In this document: positions 32,411-42,070 of the stretch, in pieces
Numbering within the stretch: the first letter of the stretch is position 1
Layout: the number at the start of each line of letters is the position of its first letter
Source of the DNA: JBQKLI01 sp012798975
GTDB lineage: Bacteria > Bacillota > Clostridia > Tissierellales > Peptoniphilaceae
Length of the DNA: 64,000 nt
Direction of reading: 5' to 3'
Assembly (NCBI RefSeq): GCF_052116305.1
Contig: NZ_JBQKLI010000004.1
Location: 71,709-135,708, forward strand
Notes under the pieces: model-generated
The model's database searches: none
Told to the model about the DNA's origin: nothing
What the model saw: the letters and a program-made list of their open reading frames with translations, nothing else
Position numbers and translations under genes: made by a program

Positions 32411-33649
32411 ATGCCGAATAATATAGAAGAGAAAGTAAGCTGTTCTTTTTGCGGGAAATCTTCGGATGAAGTCCGTAAATTGATAGCGGGTCCAGGTGTC
32501 TATATTTGTGACGAATGTGTTGAACTTTGTATGGATATCATCGATGAGGAAGTGCTTTCAAAGGAGCCTCAACAGGGTTATTCCATGGGTGAGACACCTA
32601 CACCGAAACAAATAAAAGAGATACTGGATCAATATGTTATACAACAAGAACAGGGCAAAAAGGCTTTATCTGTTGCTGTTCATAATCATTATAAACGGAT
32701 ACAAAATACCAGTTCAGATAGCGACATTGAACTTCAGAAATCGAATATTCTTTTGGTTGGTCCAACAGGTTCGGGTAAAACTCTCCTTGCTCAGACCTTA
32801 GCAAGAATATTGGATGTACCTTTTGCCATAGCTGATGCGACTACATTAACAGAAGCGGGCTATGTGGGGGAAGATGTTGAAAATGTCATTTTGAAATTAG
32901 TTCAAGCCGCTGATTACGATATAGAAAAAGCAGAAAGGGGTATTATCTATATCGATGAAATAGATAAAATCACTAGAAAATCTGCGAACCCTTCCATTAC
33001 CAGAGATGTGTCAGGGGAAGGTGTTCAGCAGGCGCTTTTGAAAATAGTTGAAGGAATGATAGCGAATGTTCCGCCTCAAGGCGGGAGAAAGCATCCTCAT
33101 CAGGAATATATTCAAGTAGATACGACGAATATTTTATTTATAGTGGGCGGAGCTTTTGACGGACTGGATAAAATTATCAGCGAAAGAAAAGAAACAAAAT
33201 TCATTGGATTTGGAGCAGATATTTCTCAGAGAAATGAAAAAACTTTCGACCAGCTTATCAGAGAAGTGCAGCCTGAAGACCTTATCAAATTTGGATTAAT
33301 TCCAGAATTTGTCGGCAGAATACCCGTTATTGTTTCGTTAGAAGAATTGGACGAGGATTCTCTAGTAAGAATATTATTAGAGCCGAAAAATGCCATAGTC
33401 AAGCAGTATCAAGAGCTTTTCAGAATGGATGATGTGAATTTAGAATTTACAGAAGAAGCGCTTCGAGCTATTGCAAAAAGAGCATATGAACGAAAAACTG
33501 GAGCTAGAGGACTTCGTTCCATTATAGAAAATATTTTAATGGATATCATGTTCGAGATTCCTTCCCGTGACGATGTCGAAACAGTTATCATAACCGAAGA
33601 ATCTGTTGCAGAAGGTGCTGAGCCGGAATTAAAATTAAAAGAAAAATAG
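32411..33649 (+). CDS. clpX: ATP-dependent Clp protease ATP-binding subunit ClpX
   Basis: A 412-residue AAA+ unfoldase. The N-terminal C4 zinc-binding domain is intact (CSFCGKSS, then YICDECVELC). Walker A GPTGSGKTLLAQ lies near residue 118, the YVGEDVENV pore loop near 150, Walker B IIYIDEID near 180, and the IGF loop for ClpP docking in TKFIGFGADI near 270. ATG 32411 has AGGAG upstream. It pairs with clpP in one operon. Confidence 0.98.
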   Translation: MPNNIEEKVSCSFCGKSSDEVRKLIAGPGVYICDECVELCMDIIDEEVLSKEPQQGYSMGETPTPKQIKEILDQYVIQQEQGKKALSVAVHNHYKRIQNTSSDSDIELQKSNILLVGPTGSGKTLLAQTLARILDVPFAIADATTLTEAGYVGEDVENVILKLVQAADYDIEKAERGIIYIDEIDKITRKSANPSITRDVSGEGVQQALLKIVEGMIANVPPQGGRKHPHQEYIQVDTTNILFIVGGAFDGLDKIISERKETKFIGFGADISQRNEKTFDQLIREVQPEDLIKFGLIPEFVGRIPVIVSLEELDEDSLVRILLEPKNAIVKQYQELFRMDDVNLEFTEEALRAIAKRAYERKTGARGLRSIIENILMDIMFEIPSRDDVETVIITEESVAEGAEPELKLKEK

Positions 33650-33652
33650 GAG

Positions 33653-33678
33653 ATAGCTCACTTTTAGTGAGCTATTTT
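33653..33678 (+). terminator. Hairpin between clpX and lon, weak terminator
   Basis: ATAGCTCACT, loop TTT, AGTGAGCTAT followed by only TTT. The stem is good but the U-tract is short, so partial read-through into lon is likely. Confidence 0.6.
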
Positions 33679-33703
33679 CATCATAAAGAAAAGGAGGGAT
33701 TTT

Positions 33704-36040
33704 ATGGCAACGATTGATTACAATATTACTGAAGAGGTATTGCCGATAATTCCCATAAGAGGATTATGGATTTTTCCCCATAATGTTCTGCATTTTGATA
33801 TTGGAAGAGAAATTTCATCCAAGGCGATGGATGAAGCATTGATGAATGACAGCAAAGTGTTTTTAGCAAGTCAAAAAGATCTGCGCGTAGAAGATCCATT
33901 GCCTTCGGATTTTTATCATATAGGTACAGTAGCAGAAATAAAACAAACTTTAAAACTACCAAACGGAAATACTAGAGTTCTTGTAGAAGGTTTATATAGA
34001 GGAGTTATCGATTCTTTTGAAGACAATTCCGAGTTTTATGAAGCTAAGATTGATGTGTATGAATACTCACCTGAAGATATAGAGATGAATACAGAAGTCA
34101 CAGCTGCTGTACGATTATTAATGAATGATGCTAGAGAATATCTAAGTTTGAATTCGAATTTATCGACAGAAATGCTTATGGCTGTTGTGGATATTGAAGA
34201 TCCCAGCCGTTTATCGGATGTGCTGACGTCTTATCTTAATTTAAAGAATGAAGAATATTTCCAATTATTGTCTGCTTTTGATGTTTATGACAGAATGCTG
34301 TCTCTTCACAGTATTATGAAGAGAGAGATAGAATTTCTTCACATCGAAAATAATATCAATCAAAAAGTAACTCAAAAAATGAATCAGTCTCAGAAGGAAT
34401 ATTTCCTTCGGGAACAGATTAATGTTATTCGGGATGAATTAGGAGATACGGAAGATACGGATCAATATATCGACGACTATATGGCTAAACTCGATGAACT
34501 AGAGCTGGATGAGGATTCTAGAGAATATGTGGAAAAAGAAGTAAAGAGACTTCGTTCTATGTCGCCGGGCTCGCCGGAAGTTTCAGTTGTACGAAACTTT
34601 TTAGATCATGTTATGGATCTTCCATGGGGAAATAAAACAGATGATGATACTGATATAAAATTTGTACGAAAGACTTTAGAAAAAGAACACTACGGTTTAG
34701 AAGATGTAAAGCAGAGAATCGTAGAGTTTATCGCTGTAAAGAAGATGAAAGGCAATCTAAAAGGGCCGATCATCTGCTTAGTAGGACCGCCTGGAGTTGG
34801 AAAGACGTCTATTTCGAAATCGATAGCTCATTCCTTAAACCGCAAATTCATCAGCATGCGGTTAGGGGGGGTTCGGGACGAAGCTGAGATACGAGGCCAT
34901 AGGCGAACCTATATCGGAGCAATGCCTGGTAGAATTATCACACTTTTAGAAAAAGTAAAGGTGAATAATCCTGTCTTTCTATTGGATGAAATTGATAAAT
35001 TGGCTTCTGATTTCCGAGGAGATCCGGCATCTGCACTCCTTGAAGTCCTAGATCCGGAACAAAACGACAGTTTTGTGGATCACTTTATGGAGATACCTAT
35101 CGACCTGTCTAATACCTTTTTTGTAACGACAGCAAATAGTACAGATACGATTCCATCTGCGCTGCTGGATCGTATGGAAGTCATTCGGATTTCAGGGTAT
35201 ACCGATGATGAAAAATACAATATTGCACAAAAATATCTTATTCCAAAACAATTAAGAGAAAATGGTGTGAATAAGGATGATATCACCATCACACGGGATA
35301 CTATCCGTTCGATTATAAACAATTATACAAGAGAAGCTGGTGTTCGTAATTTAGAGCGAAATATCGGGACTGTGGTGCGTAAAGCAATCATTAAGCTTTT
35401 AGAAGGGGACGAAAAACCGGTTAAAGTAACAAAAAGCAATCTGCCGGACTTTTTAGGGCCGAATAAAAGAGTAGACGACGACATTCCGAAAGAAGATTCC
35501 GTTGGGGTTGTCAACGGCCTTGCTTGGACACAAGTAGGGGGGGAGATTCTTACCATAGAAGCCAATATTATGGACGGAAGCGGCAAAGTCCAATTAACGG
35601 GTCAGCTGGGGGATGTAATGAAAGAATCTGCCATGGCAGCTATTTCATATCTAAGAAGCCATGCAGAAGAATTCGATCTTCCTAAAGAGTTCTATAAAAA
35701 TAAGGATATCCATATTCATGTACCGGAAGGAGCCGTGCCAAAGGATGGCCCGTCTGCTGGTGTAACTATGGCAACAGCGGTGTTATCAGCGATAACAGGC
35801 AGAAAAATCAGACATGATATAGCGATGACTGGCGAAATCACCCTTAGAGGAAGAGTCCTTCCTATCGGTGGTGTGAAAGAAAAAGTTTTAGCAGCCAATC
35901 GATACAATATTCATCATATTATTTTACCAGAAGCGAATAAAAAAGATGTAAATGATATCCCTGAAAAAATCAGAGATAAAGTTAAATTTGATTATGTTTC
36001 AGAAATAAAAGATGTTTTTAAAATAGCAATACACGCGTAA
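33704..36040 (+). CDS. lon: ATP-dependent Lon protease
   Basis: A 778-residue LonA-type protease (usual 770-810). The N-terminal LAN substrate domain starts LPIIPIRGLWIFPHNVLHFDI. The AAA+ module has Walker A GPPGVGKTSISKS near residue 360 and Walker B FLLDEIDKL near 425. The C-terminal protease has catalytic Ser in PKDGPSAGVTM near 680 and catalytic Lys in GGVKEKVLAA near 725. GGAGGG precedes the ATG. It degrades misfolded and short-lived regulators. Confidence 0.98.
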   Translation: MATIDYNITEEVLPIIPIRGLWIFPHNVLHFDIGREISSKAMDEALMNDSKVFLASQKDLRVEDPLPSDFYHIGTVAEIKQTLKLPNGNTRVLVEGLYRGVIDSFEDNSEFYEAKIDVYEYSPEDIEMNTEVTAAVRLLMNDAREYLSLNSNLSTEMLMAVVDIEDPSRLSDVLTSYLNLKNEEYFQLLSAFDVYDRMLSLHSIMKREIEFLHIENNINQKVTQKMNQSQKEYFLREQINVIRDELGDTEDTDQYIDDYMAKLDELELDEDSREYVEKEVKRLRSMSPGSPEVSVVRNFLDHVMDLPWGNKTDDDTDIKFVRKTLEKEHYGLEDVKQRIVEFIAVKKMKGNLKGPIICLVGPPGVGKTSISKSIAHSLNRKFISMRLGGVRDEAEIRGHRRTYIGAMPGRIITLLEKVKVNNPVFLLDEIDKLASDFRGDPASALLEVLDPEQNDSFVDHFMEIPIDLSNTFFVTTANSTDTIPSALLDRMEVIRISGYTDDEKYNIAQKYLIPKQLRENGVNKDDITITRDTIRSIINNYTREAGVRNLERNIGTVVRKAIIKLLEGDEKPVKVTKSNLPDFLGPNKRVDDDIPKEDSVGVVNGLAWTQVGGEILTIEANIMDGSGKVQLTGQLGDVMKESAMAAISYLRSHAEEFDLPKEFYKNKDIHIHVPEGAVPKDGPSAGVTMATAVLSAITGRKIRHDIAMTGEITLRGRVLPIGGVKEKVLAANRYNIHHIILPEANKKDVNDIPEKIRDKVKFDYVSEIKDVFKIAIHA

Positions 36041-36046
36041 AAAATA

Positions 36047-36090
36047 AAAATCGGTATTCTTATGTTCCATTAAGATGCCGATTTTGTTTT
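36047..36090 (+). terminator. Terminator after lon
   Basis: AAAATCGGTATTCTTA pairs with TAAGATGCCGATTTT with one bulge and one G-U pair, then GTTTTATTT. Confidence 0.8.
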
Positions 36091-36219
36091 ATTTAAGAAG
36101 AAATATACGTTAATATAAAAACATGGTGACCACAATATGTAGATTATATTTTTGTATTCAATTATATTATTAGAAATAATGTATAATTCTCCAAAATATA
36201 TCAGCTTATGAAAGGTTCT

Positions 36220-36252
36220 TTGAATAAATATGAAATAACACTATATATAGTG
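36220..36252 (+). promoter_or_regulatory. nrd promoter with NrdR box
   Basis: ACACTATATATAGTG (36238-36252) is an exact match to the NrdR operator core (ACAcwATATwtGT type), and its TATATA can act as the -10 of a promoter with TTGAAT (36220-36225) at 16 bp. A weaker box-like sequence CACAATATGTAGAT lies about 110 bp upstream, whereas NrdR usually binds two boxes about 31 bp apart. A second promoter TTGCTA-17-TATAAT is at 36269-36297. Confidence 0.65.
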
Positions 36253-36285
36253 GTTCGACATCTTGTGATTGCTAAATATACCGTT

Positions 36286-36327
36286 ACGAGTTATAATGAA
36301 TTTGCTAGAAAATACATTATAACTCGT
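36286..36327 (+). promoter_or_regulatory. Perfect 13-bp inverted repeat in the nrdD leader
   Basis: ACGAGTTATAATG (36286-36298) and CATTATAACTCGT (36315-36327) form a perfect stem with a 16-base loop. A second weaker stem (AGGGGTAAT at 36329 with ATTACTCCT near 36383) follows just before the nrdD ribosome site. The first covers the -10 box TATAAT (36292-36297), so it is either an operator or a leader RNA structure if transcription starts at the upstream promoter. No T-tract follows, so it is not a terminator. The rest of 36091-36409 shows no gene. Confidence 0.5.
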
Positions 36328-36409
36328 AGGGGTAATACCTATACCATGGTATATAAAATTATATATTATGATATAAGCATTACTCCTATTATAAATAGGA
36401 GGCAGGATC

Positions 36410-38533
36410 ATGATTAAGGTATATAAAAGAAGCGGAGAACAAGTTCCATTTAATAAAGAAAAAATCGTATTGGCTATTGAAAAGGCGATGAGCAGCAGTA
36501 CAGGAGTTTTTCAAGAAGGCTTAGCAGACCGCATCGCTTATGAAATTGAAGATAATGCAAAAAGCAGCGATAAAACATTTTCAATATACGATATAGAGGA
36601 ACAAGTTTACTATAAACTTATTCAATACAATAATCCTGCAACAGCAAGAGCCTATGAAAACTATAAGGCTGTACAGCGTTTTAAAAGAGAAAGCAATACT
36701 ACAGACGAAAGTATTATCGGTTTGCTGCAAAAAGACAACGAATCTGTTATGGAAGAAAATTCCAATAAGAATCCTGTCATTGCTTCCACACAAAGAGATT
36801 TGATTGCAGGGGAAGTTTCAAAAGATATTGCCCGCAGAAAAATGATCCCTACAGATTTATTAGAAGCTCATGACGAAGGAGCAATACATCTTCATGATAT
36901 GGATTATATTATTCAGCCGATGTTTAACTGCTGTTTGGTAAATATGGAAGATATGCTGGACAAAGGGACAGTTGTAAACGGAAAATTAATCGAAACACCA
37001 AAATCTTTCCAAGTAGCCTGCAATGTGATGACGCAGATTATCGCCCAAATAGCTTCCAATCAGTATGGCGGTCAAAGTATCGATATCCGCTGTTTAGGCA
37101 AGTACTTAAGAAAAAGCTATGAGAAAAACTACAAACTTGCTTTTGAAACATTAGGAAATCAAGAGCTGGCATCTGCTATGGCAGATAAAATGACAAAAAA
37201 AGATCTAGAGTCTGGTATCCAAACAATCCAATATCAGATCAATACCTTAATGACAAGCAATGGTCAAGCCCCTTTCGTGACTTTATTTATGTATATCGAA
37301 GAAGGAGACTATTTTAAAAACGAAACGGCTGATATTATTGAAGAAATCTTAAAACAGCGTATCCAAGGAATAAAAAATGAAGCAGGAGTATATGTAACAC
37401 CCGCATTCCCGAAATTAATCTATGTATTGGACGATAATAACGTAAACCATGGTTCAGAATACTATTATTTAACACAATTAGCTATCCGATGTACAGCAAA
37501 GAGAATGTATCCTGACTATATATCTGCAAAAAAAATGAGAGAAAACTACGAAGGCAATGTATTTTCTCCTATGGGATGCAGAGCATTCCTTTCTCCATGG
37601 AAAGATCAGGAAGGAAATTATCAGTTTAACGGCCGCTTTAATATAGGTGTATGTACCATAAATCTTCCTCAAATAGGTATTCTATCCGATGGAGATGAAG
37701 ATAAATTCTTTGAAATATTAGAAAAGAGATTAGAGCTTTGTAAAAAAGCAGGGATTATGAGATATGATCACTTAAAAACAGTGACAAGCGATTCCTCTCC
37801 AATCCACTGGCAGCATGGAGCCATAGCAAGACTTGGCCAGCATGAGTCTATCGCACCTCTTTTAACAGGAGGCTATGCAACGGTAACACTTGGCTATATC
37901 GGGATATACGAAGCTACATTGTTAGTAAAAGGCATTTCTCAAACGGCTCCCAGCGGAAAAAGATTTGCTTTAAAAATAATGGAAGTAATGAATCGAAAGA
38001 TCAGCGAATGGAAAGAAGAAACAGGATTAGGATTCGCGCTTTACGGAACACCTGCGGAATCTTTATGCTATAAATTTGCGGATAAAGATGTAAAAAGATT
38101 TGGAAAGATAGAAAATATCACTGACAAAGGATATTATACCAACTCTTTCCATGTGGATGTACGAGAAGAAATTTCAGCTTTCGAAAAGTTTGACTTTGAA
38201 GCAGAATTCCAGCAGCTTTCAAAAGGCGGATGTATTTCCTACGTGGAAATTCCGAATATGAGTAATAATTTAGAAGCCCTTGAAACCATGGTTAATTATA
38301 TATATGAGCATATTCAGTATGCTGAATTTAATACAAAATCAGATTACTGCCAAGAGTGTGGATTTGACGGAGAAATTATTATTAACGATGAGGGAGAGTG
38401 GCAATGCCCGCAATGCGGTAATAAGGATCATTCTACAATGAATGTTACAAGAAGAACCTGCGGATATTTAGGCGAGAATTTCTGGAATGAAGGAAAAACA
38501 AAGGAAATTAAAAACAGAGTACTTCATATTTAG
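36410..38533 (+). CDS. nrdD: Anaerobic ribonucleoside-triphosphate reductase
   Basis: A 707-residue class III ribonucleotide reductase that makes dNTPs without oxygen. An ATP-cone regulatory domain (VYKRSGEQVPFNKEKIVLAIEKAM) is N-terminal. The catalytic barrel follows, with the metal site CQECG...CPQCG near residues 645-665, and the glycyl radical site RRTCGYLGENFW near residue 685. The activating enzyme NrdG is encoded 8 bp downstream. GGAGG precedes the ATG. The upstream NrdR box implies repression when dATP/ATP ratio is high. Confidence 0.98.
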   Translation: MIKVYKRSGEQVPFNKEKIVLAIEKAMSSSTGVFQEGLADRIAYEIEDNAKSSDKTFSIYDIEEQVYYKLIQYNNPATARAYENYKAVQRFKRESNTTDESIIGLLQKDNESVMEENSNKNPVIASTQRDLIAGEVSKDIARRKMIPTDLLEAHDEGAIHLHDMDYIIQPMFNCCLVNMEDMLDKGTVVNGKLIETPKSFQVACNVMTQIIAQIASNQYGGQSIDIRCLGKYLRKSYEKNYKLAFETLGNQELASAMADKMTKKDLESGIQTIQYQINTLMTSNGQAPFVTLFMYIEEGDYFKNETADIIEEILKQRIQGIKNEAGVYVTPAFPKLIYVLDDNNVNHGSEYYYLTQLAIRCTAKRMYPDYISAKKMRENYEGNVFSPMGCRAFLSPWKDQEGNYQFNGRFNIGVCTINLPQIGILSDGDEDKFFEILEKRLELCKKAGIMRYDHLKTVTSDSSPIHWQHGAIARLGQHESIAPLLTGGYATVTLGYIGIYEATLLVKGISQTAPSGKRFALKIMEVMNRKISEWKEETGLGFALYGTPAESLCYKFADKDVKRFGKIENITDKGYYTNSFHVDVREEISAFEKFDFEAEFQQLSKGGCISYVEIPNMSNNLEALETMVNYIYEHIQYAEFNTKSDYCQECGFDGEIIINDEGEWQCPQCGNKDHSTMNVTRRTCGYLGENFWNEGKTKEIKNRVLHI

Positions 38534-38541
38534 GAGTTATT

Positions 38542-39045
38542 ATGAGATATGGACAAATAAGAGAGTTTGATATTGCAAATGGGCCGGGTATCCGGTCCAG
38601 TATTTTTGTCACAGGATGCAGCCGCAACTGCAAAAATTGTTTTAATAAAGAATATCAGGATTTTAATTTCGGGTCGGTGTGGGGAGAAGAAGAGACAAAA
38701 CAAATTTTGAAGTATTTAAATAACACTGTGAATAACGGATTGACAATCTTAGGTGGAGAACCTTTTGAAAATACAGAAGGTCTCCTTTCGATCGTCAGAG
38801 AAATAAAGAATAATTCGAAAAAAAGCATTTGGATTTATTCAGGATATACATTTGAATACTTGATACAAAATGAAGAAAATAAGAAACTCCTTCACTTATG
38901 CGATGTTTTAGTAGATGGACCTTTTGTGGAAGAACTTAAAGATTTGACGCTGCAGTTTAGAGGATCTTCTAATCAGAGGATTATCGATCTAGTTCAAACT
39001 AGACTGGCAAAGCAGATTGTTTTATGGACTGATAGAAAAGAATAA
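38542..39045 (+). CDS. nrdG: Anaerobic ribonucleotide reductase activating protein
   Basis: A 167-residue radical SAM activase. The [4Fe-4S] motif CSRNCKNC (Cx3Cx2C) is at about residue 26, and the GGEPF motif that binds SAM near residue 73. It generates the glycyl radical on NrdD. TAGGAG precedes the ATG. It is the last gene of the nrdDG unit; a bidirectional terminator follows. Confidence 0.97.
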   Translation: MRYGQIREFDIANGPGIRSSIFVTGCSRNCKNCFNKEYQDFNFGSVWGEEETKQILKYLNNTVNNGLTILGGEPFENTEGLLSIVREIKNNSKKSIWIYSGYTFEYLIQNEENKKLLHLCDVLVDGPFVEELKDLTLQFRGSSNQRIIDLVQTRLAKQIVLWTDRKE

Positions 39046-39051
39046 AGAATA

Positions 39052-39088
39052 AATTAAAACAGGGTAGATGTCTACCCTGTTTTAATTA
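39052..39088. terminator. Bidirectional terminator between nrdG and the NSS gene
   Basis: AATTAAAACAGGGTAGA (39052-39068) and TCTACCCTGTTTTAATT (39071-39087): a perfect 17-bp stem with a two-base gap, T-rich on both strands. It serves both convergent transcripts. Confidence 0.9.
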
Positions 39089-40411
39089 TCCAATGCCACC
39101 GTAAAAAATTCCTAGTATATAGACGAGAAGAGTTAGACCGCAGTATACATATTTACCATGAATATAATACTGCTCGCCTAAAGGTTTTAATGCACCTTTA
39201 TTGACGGCTTGTAATGCAAAATCTTTTGACAAAACCCAAAAGAACATGACACCTGCTAAGAGAGCTCCCAGAGGGATAACGTATATACTGATGACATCCA
39301 TCCATAACCCAAGTTTAGCAGCATCTTGGATAAAGATCCCAACAAGGAATCCGATTGCGAGTATTATAAAAACAGATGTAGATCTCTTTAATTTGAATTT
39401 TTGCTGAAGCAGTTCAACAGGTGTCTCATAAAGATTGATCAAGGAAGAGATACCAGCAAACAATACAGCAACAAAGAACAATATCGCAAAAATAAATCCA
39501 CCGGGCATCTGCTTAAAAACTTCTGGCATAGTTATAAACATTAGAGGAGGTCCGGCCGTGGGTTCAATACTAAAGGAAAACACAGCGGGCAGTATTACTA
39601 AAGCAGCTAACATAGCGGCTAACGTATCAAATATAGCTATGTATTTCGCGTTGGAAGGCGGATCAGACTTATCACTTAAATAGCTGCCATAGACAATTGT
39701 TCCGCTACCAGCTAAGGAAAGTGGGAAAAACGCTTGCCCGAGTGCAAAGACCCATGTCTTAATATCTAAAAGCTTCGAGAAATCTGGACGAAACATAAAC
39801 TCATAACCTGCAGAAGAACCAGGTAGCATAAATGAACGCACTGCTAAAATTATGAATAATAGAAAGAAGGCAGGCATCATAAATCGATTTACTTTTTCTA
39901 TACCCGAAGATACTCCAGCAATCATTATTACGGCTGTAATTACAATTGCCGAGATATGCCAAAACATACTTCCAAAACTGCCTGCTATACTAGAGAAATA
40001 TGCACCGCTATCTGCTGTACTTAACATCGATCCTGTAAAAGAACCTACTGTAAAACGTATTATCCACCCTACAACAATAGAATAACCGATAGCAATACCA
40101 AGGGAGCCTATGATTGGAATCCAGCCAATAACCTTGCCTGCGTTGCTGCCTCTAGTTTGAGTTGCCTTTGTAAAAGCTCCAAGAGAGCCAGTTCGCATAG
40201 AACGGCCAAAAACCATTTCTTCGACGACACCTGTATATCCGATTAAAGCTATAAATATAAAATAGGGAATCAGAAATGCAAAACCGCCAAATTGTCCTAC
40301 TCTAAAAGGAAACAGCCAGATATTTCCCATTCCAACAGCAGAACCAATGCATGCTAAGATAAACCCCCATTTAGATGTAAATAAATCGCGTTTCTCAAAA
40401 TTCTTATCCAT
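39086..40411 (-). CDS. Na+-dependent amino-acid transporter, NSS (SNF) family
   Basis: A 441-residue transporter with 11-12 membrane helices, of the LeuT/MhsT/TnaT family. The N-terminal signature WGFILACIGSAVGMGNIWLFPFRVGQFGGFAFL includes the Na+/substrate-binding unwound TM1 (residues around GSAVGMGNIW). AAGGAG precedes the ATG. It lies directly downstream of tryptophanase on the same strand, so tryptophan or another aromatic amino acid is the probable substrate (TnaT-like). A strong hairpin separates the two genes and may set their ratio. Confidence 0.9.
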   Translation of the reverse strand: MDKNFEKRDLFTSKWGFILACIGSAVGMGNIWLFPFRVGQFGGFAFLIPYFIFIALIGYTGVVEEMVFGRSMRTGSLGAFTKATQTRGSNAGKVIGWIPIIGSLGIAIGYSIVVGWIIRFTVGSFTGSMLSTADSGAYFSSIAGSFGSMFWHISAIVITAVIMIAGVSSGIEKVNRFMMPAFFLLFIILAVRSFMLPGSSAGYEFMFRPDFSKLLDIKTWVFALGQAFFPLSLAGSGTIVYGSYLSDKSDPPSNAKYIAIFDTLAAMLAALVILPAVFSFSIEPTAGPPLMFITMPEVFKQMPGGFIFAILFFVAVLFAGISSLINLYETPVELLQQKFKLKRSTSVFIILAIGFLVGIFIQDAAKLGLWMDVISIYVIPLGALLAGVMFFWVLSKDFALQAVNKGALKPLGEQYYIHGKYVYCGLTLLVYILGIFYGGIG

Positions 40412-40438
40412 AATAACTCCTTTATATTTTAAGAAGAG

Positions 40439-40480
40439 AAAAGAGATTAAATATATTAATTACAATATTTAATCTCTTTT
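40439..40480. terminator. 16-bp hairpin between tryptophanase and the transporter
   Basis: AAAAGAGATTAAATAT (40439-40454), ten-base loop, ATATTTAATCTCTTTT (40465-40480). On the minus strand, the direction of both genes, the tail is a broken T-run (TTTTCTCTT), so partial termination is plausible. Confidence 0.75.
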
Positions 40481-40485
40481 TTGAT

Positions 40486-41864
40486 TTATTTTATAGGTTC
40501 TAAATGTGCTTGGAAATGACAAAGGATTTTTGGTTCCCATGTGATTTTGTATCCCTTAACGTCATGAGCACGTTTTTTAATATTGATTAAAGCTTGGATA
40601 ATAACATCAAAGTGAGATTGAGTATACACTCTTCTTGGAATTGCTAAACGGCAAAATTCAAATTCTGATTTAATTTGCTCACCAGTGTCAGGATCGTTTC
40701 CCAACATAAAGGATCCTATATCACAAGTACGGATTCCAGCTTCTTTATATAATTCAATACACAATGTATGTCCAGGAAACTCGTAGTAAGGAATATGAGG
40801 GAACATGGCATTCGCATCTACGTAGACACCATGACCGCCAGCGGGATTCTGAATAGCTATGTCGGCTTCCATTAGGTTTGATGCCAAGTATTCCATTTGA
40901 GCATTTCGATATTCTAAGTATTGTTCATCGATGCCTTCATATAAACCGATAGCTAAAGCTTCTAGATCTCTTCCTGCCAATCCGCCATATGTTATAAATC
41001 CTTCATAGGATATACATTTTTCTTTTACATCTTGATATAAATCTGTATTAGTTTTTATCCCGATGAGACCTCCTATATTAACAATGCCGTCTTTTTTTGC
41101 GCTCATTGTAAAAGCATCAGCATATTTAAAGGTTTCTCTAATGATATCTATGATAGAAGTGTTTTTGAATTCCTCTTCCCGATGATGAATAAAGTAAGCG
41201 TTTTCCGCAAACCTTGCCGCATCGATATTGAAGAATATATTGTATTTTTTTGCTATTTCAGAAACTTGTCGAATATTAGCCATAGAAACAGCCTGACCAC
41301 CAGCAGAGTTATTTGTTATGGTCATGACAATCATACCAATATTCTCCTTGCCATATTTATTGATTAAATCTTCGAGCTTTTCTACATCCATATTTCCTTT
41401 AAAATCTGCATATTTTGATGGATTTTTAGCTTCTGAACATACACAGTCGATTGGTTTGCCGCCTGATAATGTCACGTGGGCTCTCGTAGTATCAAAAAAC
41501 ATGTTTGAGATTGCTATCTGGTTTTTCTTTAGAATAATAGGGAAGAGGACCTTCTCAGCAGCTCGTCCTTGATGGACGGGTTGAATGTATTCATAACCGA
41601 AGATATCTTTTCCAGCTTCAAGCAAATGATAATAACTTTTACCACCTGCATAAGCTTCATCTCCTAACATTATACCTGCCCATTGTTTATCGCTCATAGC
41701 ATTTGTTCCGCTGTCTGTTAATAAATCAATATAGACATCTTCACCTTTAAGATTAAACATATTGTACTTTGCATCTTCAAGTTTTTTTCTCGCTCTTCAC
41801 GTGTAGTCATTTTAATCGGTTCAACCATTTTAATTCTGAAAGGTTCTGCCATATACTTTTTCAT
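40486..41864 (-). pseudogene. tnaA: Tryptophanase, split by a -1 frameshift at an A7 run
   Basis: The N-terminal 28 codons start at ATG 41864 (AAGGAGG six bases upstream) and read MKKYMAEPFRIKMVEPIKM and on to REEREK. The remaining 424 residues (from MFNLKGEDVYIDLLTDSGTN) are in the -1 frame. The joint is the heptamer A AAA AAC within 41781-41788, exactly in the X XXY YYZ phase, so either one A is missing or ribosomes slip. Joined, the product has about 459 residues, the normal tryptophanase size. PLP lysine is in SAKKDGIVNIGG. FFDTTRAH and DIGSFMLG favour tryptophanase over tyrosine phenol-lyase. In the zero frame translation stops about 20 codons past the joint. Confidence 0.8.
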
Positions 41865-42041
41865 AAATTTCCTCCTTGAGTATTAAGATGAATTATATAA
41901 TTCTTATTGTAAAATGAGAATATCATTGCATTAAGAAAAGTCGATAAAAAATTATCAATAAAATTAAAATAATCAAAAATATATTTAAGTTAGATTAACA
42001 ATATGGAATAAAATTGAGAAAATATTATTAATAATAGATAG

Positions 42042-42070
42042 AAATAAACGAATTACTTTAAATCTGTCAA
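42042..42070 (-). promoter_or_regulatory. Putative tnaA promoter
   Basis: On the minus strand TTGACA (42070-42065), 17 bp, TTATTT (42047-42042). It overlaps a rightward TATACT for the regulator gene, so the two promoters are face to face. The leader of about 170 nt to tnaA has no visible Trp-containing TnaC-like peptide. Confidence 0.5.

Noticed and set aside
36208..36417. 69-codon plus-strand frame ahead of nrdD
   Set aside because: It runs through the NrdR box, promoter sequences and the inverted repeat, has no ribosome site and overlaps nrdD; it is regulatory DNA.
40486..41760. Tyrosine phenol-lyase as the identity of the PLP lyase
   Set aside because: SAKKD, FFDTTRAH and DIGSFMLGNDPDTG resemble tryptophanase; tyrosine phenol-lyase has SGKKD and SMERG at these places.
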